From CAZUZS01 sp964624795 (lineage in GTDB: Bacteria; Calditrichota; Calditrichia; RBG-13-44-9), in the NCBI GenBank assembly GCA_964624795.1, contig CAZUZS010000028.1, positions 1 through 53,385 on the forward strand: 53,385 nucleotides of DNA, in the 5' to 3' direction. The notes beneath the pieces were generated by a model that saw only the letters and a list, made by a program, of their open reading frames with translations, ran no database searches and was not told where the DNA came from. Positions 53,335-53,385 of this stretch are shown here, piece by piece. The translations under genes and the position numbers were made by a program. Within the stretch, counting starts at the first letter, position 1, and every line of letters starts with the position of its first letter.

Positions 53335-53374
53335 CCCATCCCCCAACCCCTTCCCTTATCAAAATGGGAAGGGG
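53331..53374 (+). repeat. C-rich palindromic repeat, copy C
   Basis: It starts CTAACCCATCCCCC and has a 9-bp stem CCCCTTCCC/GGGAAGGGG (53347-53355 with 53366-53374). It matches copy A in order and spacing and overlaps the end of the DUF559 gene. It may also act as a transcription stop. Confidence 0.7.
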
Positions 53375-53385
53375 TGCCCAAACTG

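Overview
The window looks like part of a metagenome-assembled genome from a Gram-negative bacterium near the FCB group, for example a Calditrichota/KSB1-type lineage. That placement is inference. It rests on a short (282 aa) primary-type sigma factor lacking region 1.1, LptF/LptG lipopolysaccharide permeases, several lipoproteins, and a secreted multi-domain protein with a C-terminal sorting-type (FlgD/Por-like) domain. Clear GGAGG-type ribosome binding sites argue against typical Bacteroidetes. A run of 100 Ns (8182-8281) marks a scaffold gap. I found no rRNA, tRNA, CRISPR array or intact transposase.

Layout. 0.3-4.3 kb: small membrane protein, ECF sigma/anti-sigma pair, secreted dipeptidyl-peptidase-IV-like enzyme. 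4.9-7.1 kb (minus strand): cold shock protein, RRM protein, small unknown protein, KH protein KhpA and the main sigma factor, a compact RNA-binding/transcription cluster. 7.3-7.9 kb: DUF433/DUF5615 toxin-antitoxin-like pair. 8.4-12.4 kb: a 1340-residue membrane protein combining a Cache-like sensor, many membrane helices and a P-loop domain, in a repeat-bearing neighbourhood. 12.7-19.3 kb: a sigma-54 activator and a complete peptide (Opp/Dpp) ABC importer, A-D-F-B-C. 19.3-28.5 kb: a cytoplasmic signalling cluster of two large ATPase-TPR proteins (one fused to a Ser/Thr kinase), a TPR protein, a soluble histidine kinase, and two zinc-ribbon proteins carrying TPR and FHA modules. 28.8-31.4 kb: three small lipoproteins. 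31.9-37.0 kb: a REC-SpoIIE phosphatase coupled to a PAS/GAF hybrid histidine kinase. 37.5-42.2 kb: lptF-lptG and the secreted FN3/sorting-domain protein. 42.6-48.6 kb: housekeeping genes (ptsI, phosphoglucose/phosphomannose isomerase, sugar nucleotidyltransferase, metK, IscU-like scaffold). 48.7-53.3 kb: DoxX-like protein, a CheB-CheR-PAS fusion, and a DUF559 nuclease-like gene bracketed by palindromic repeats.

The dominant theme is signal transduction: two sigma factors, an anti-sigma, a sigma-54 activator, two histidine kinases, a Ser/Thr kinase, an FHA reader, a PP2C-type phosphatase and a CheB/CheR fusion lie within 53 kb, mostly without their usual partners nearby. The most promising candidates for undescribed biology are the sensor/P-loop membrane protein (8380-12402), the kinase-ATPase-TPR-FHA cluster (19322-28520), and the DUF559 gene with its palindromic repeats (52712-53374). 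All function assignments come from reading motifs by eye; no database search was run.
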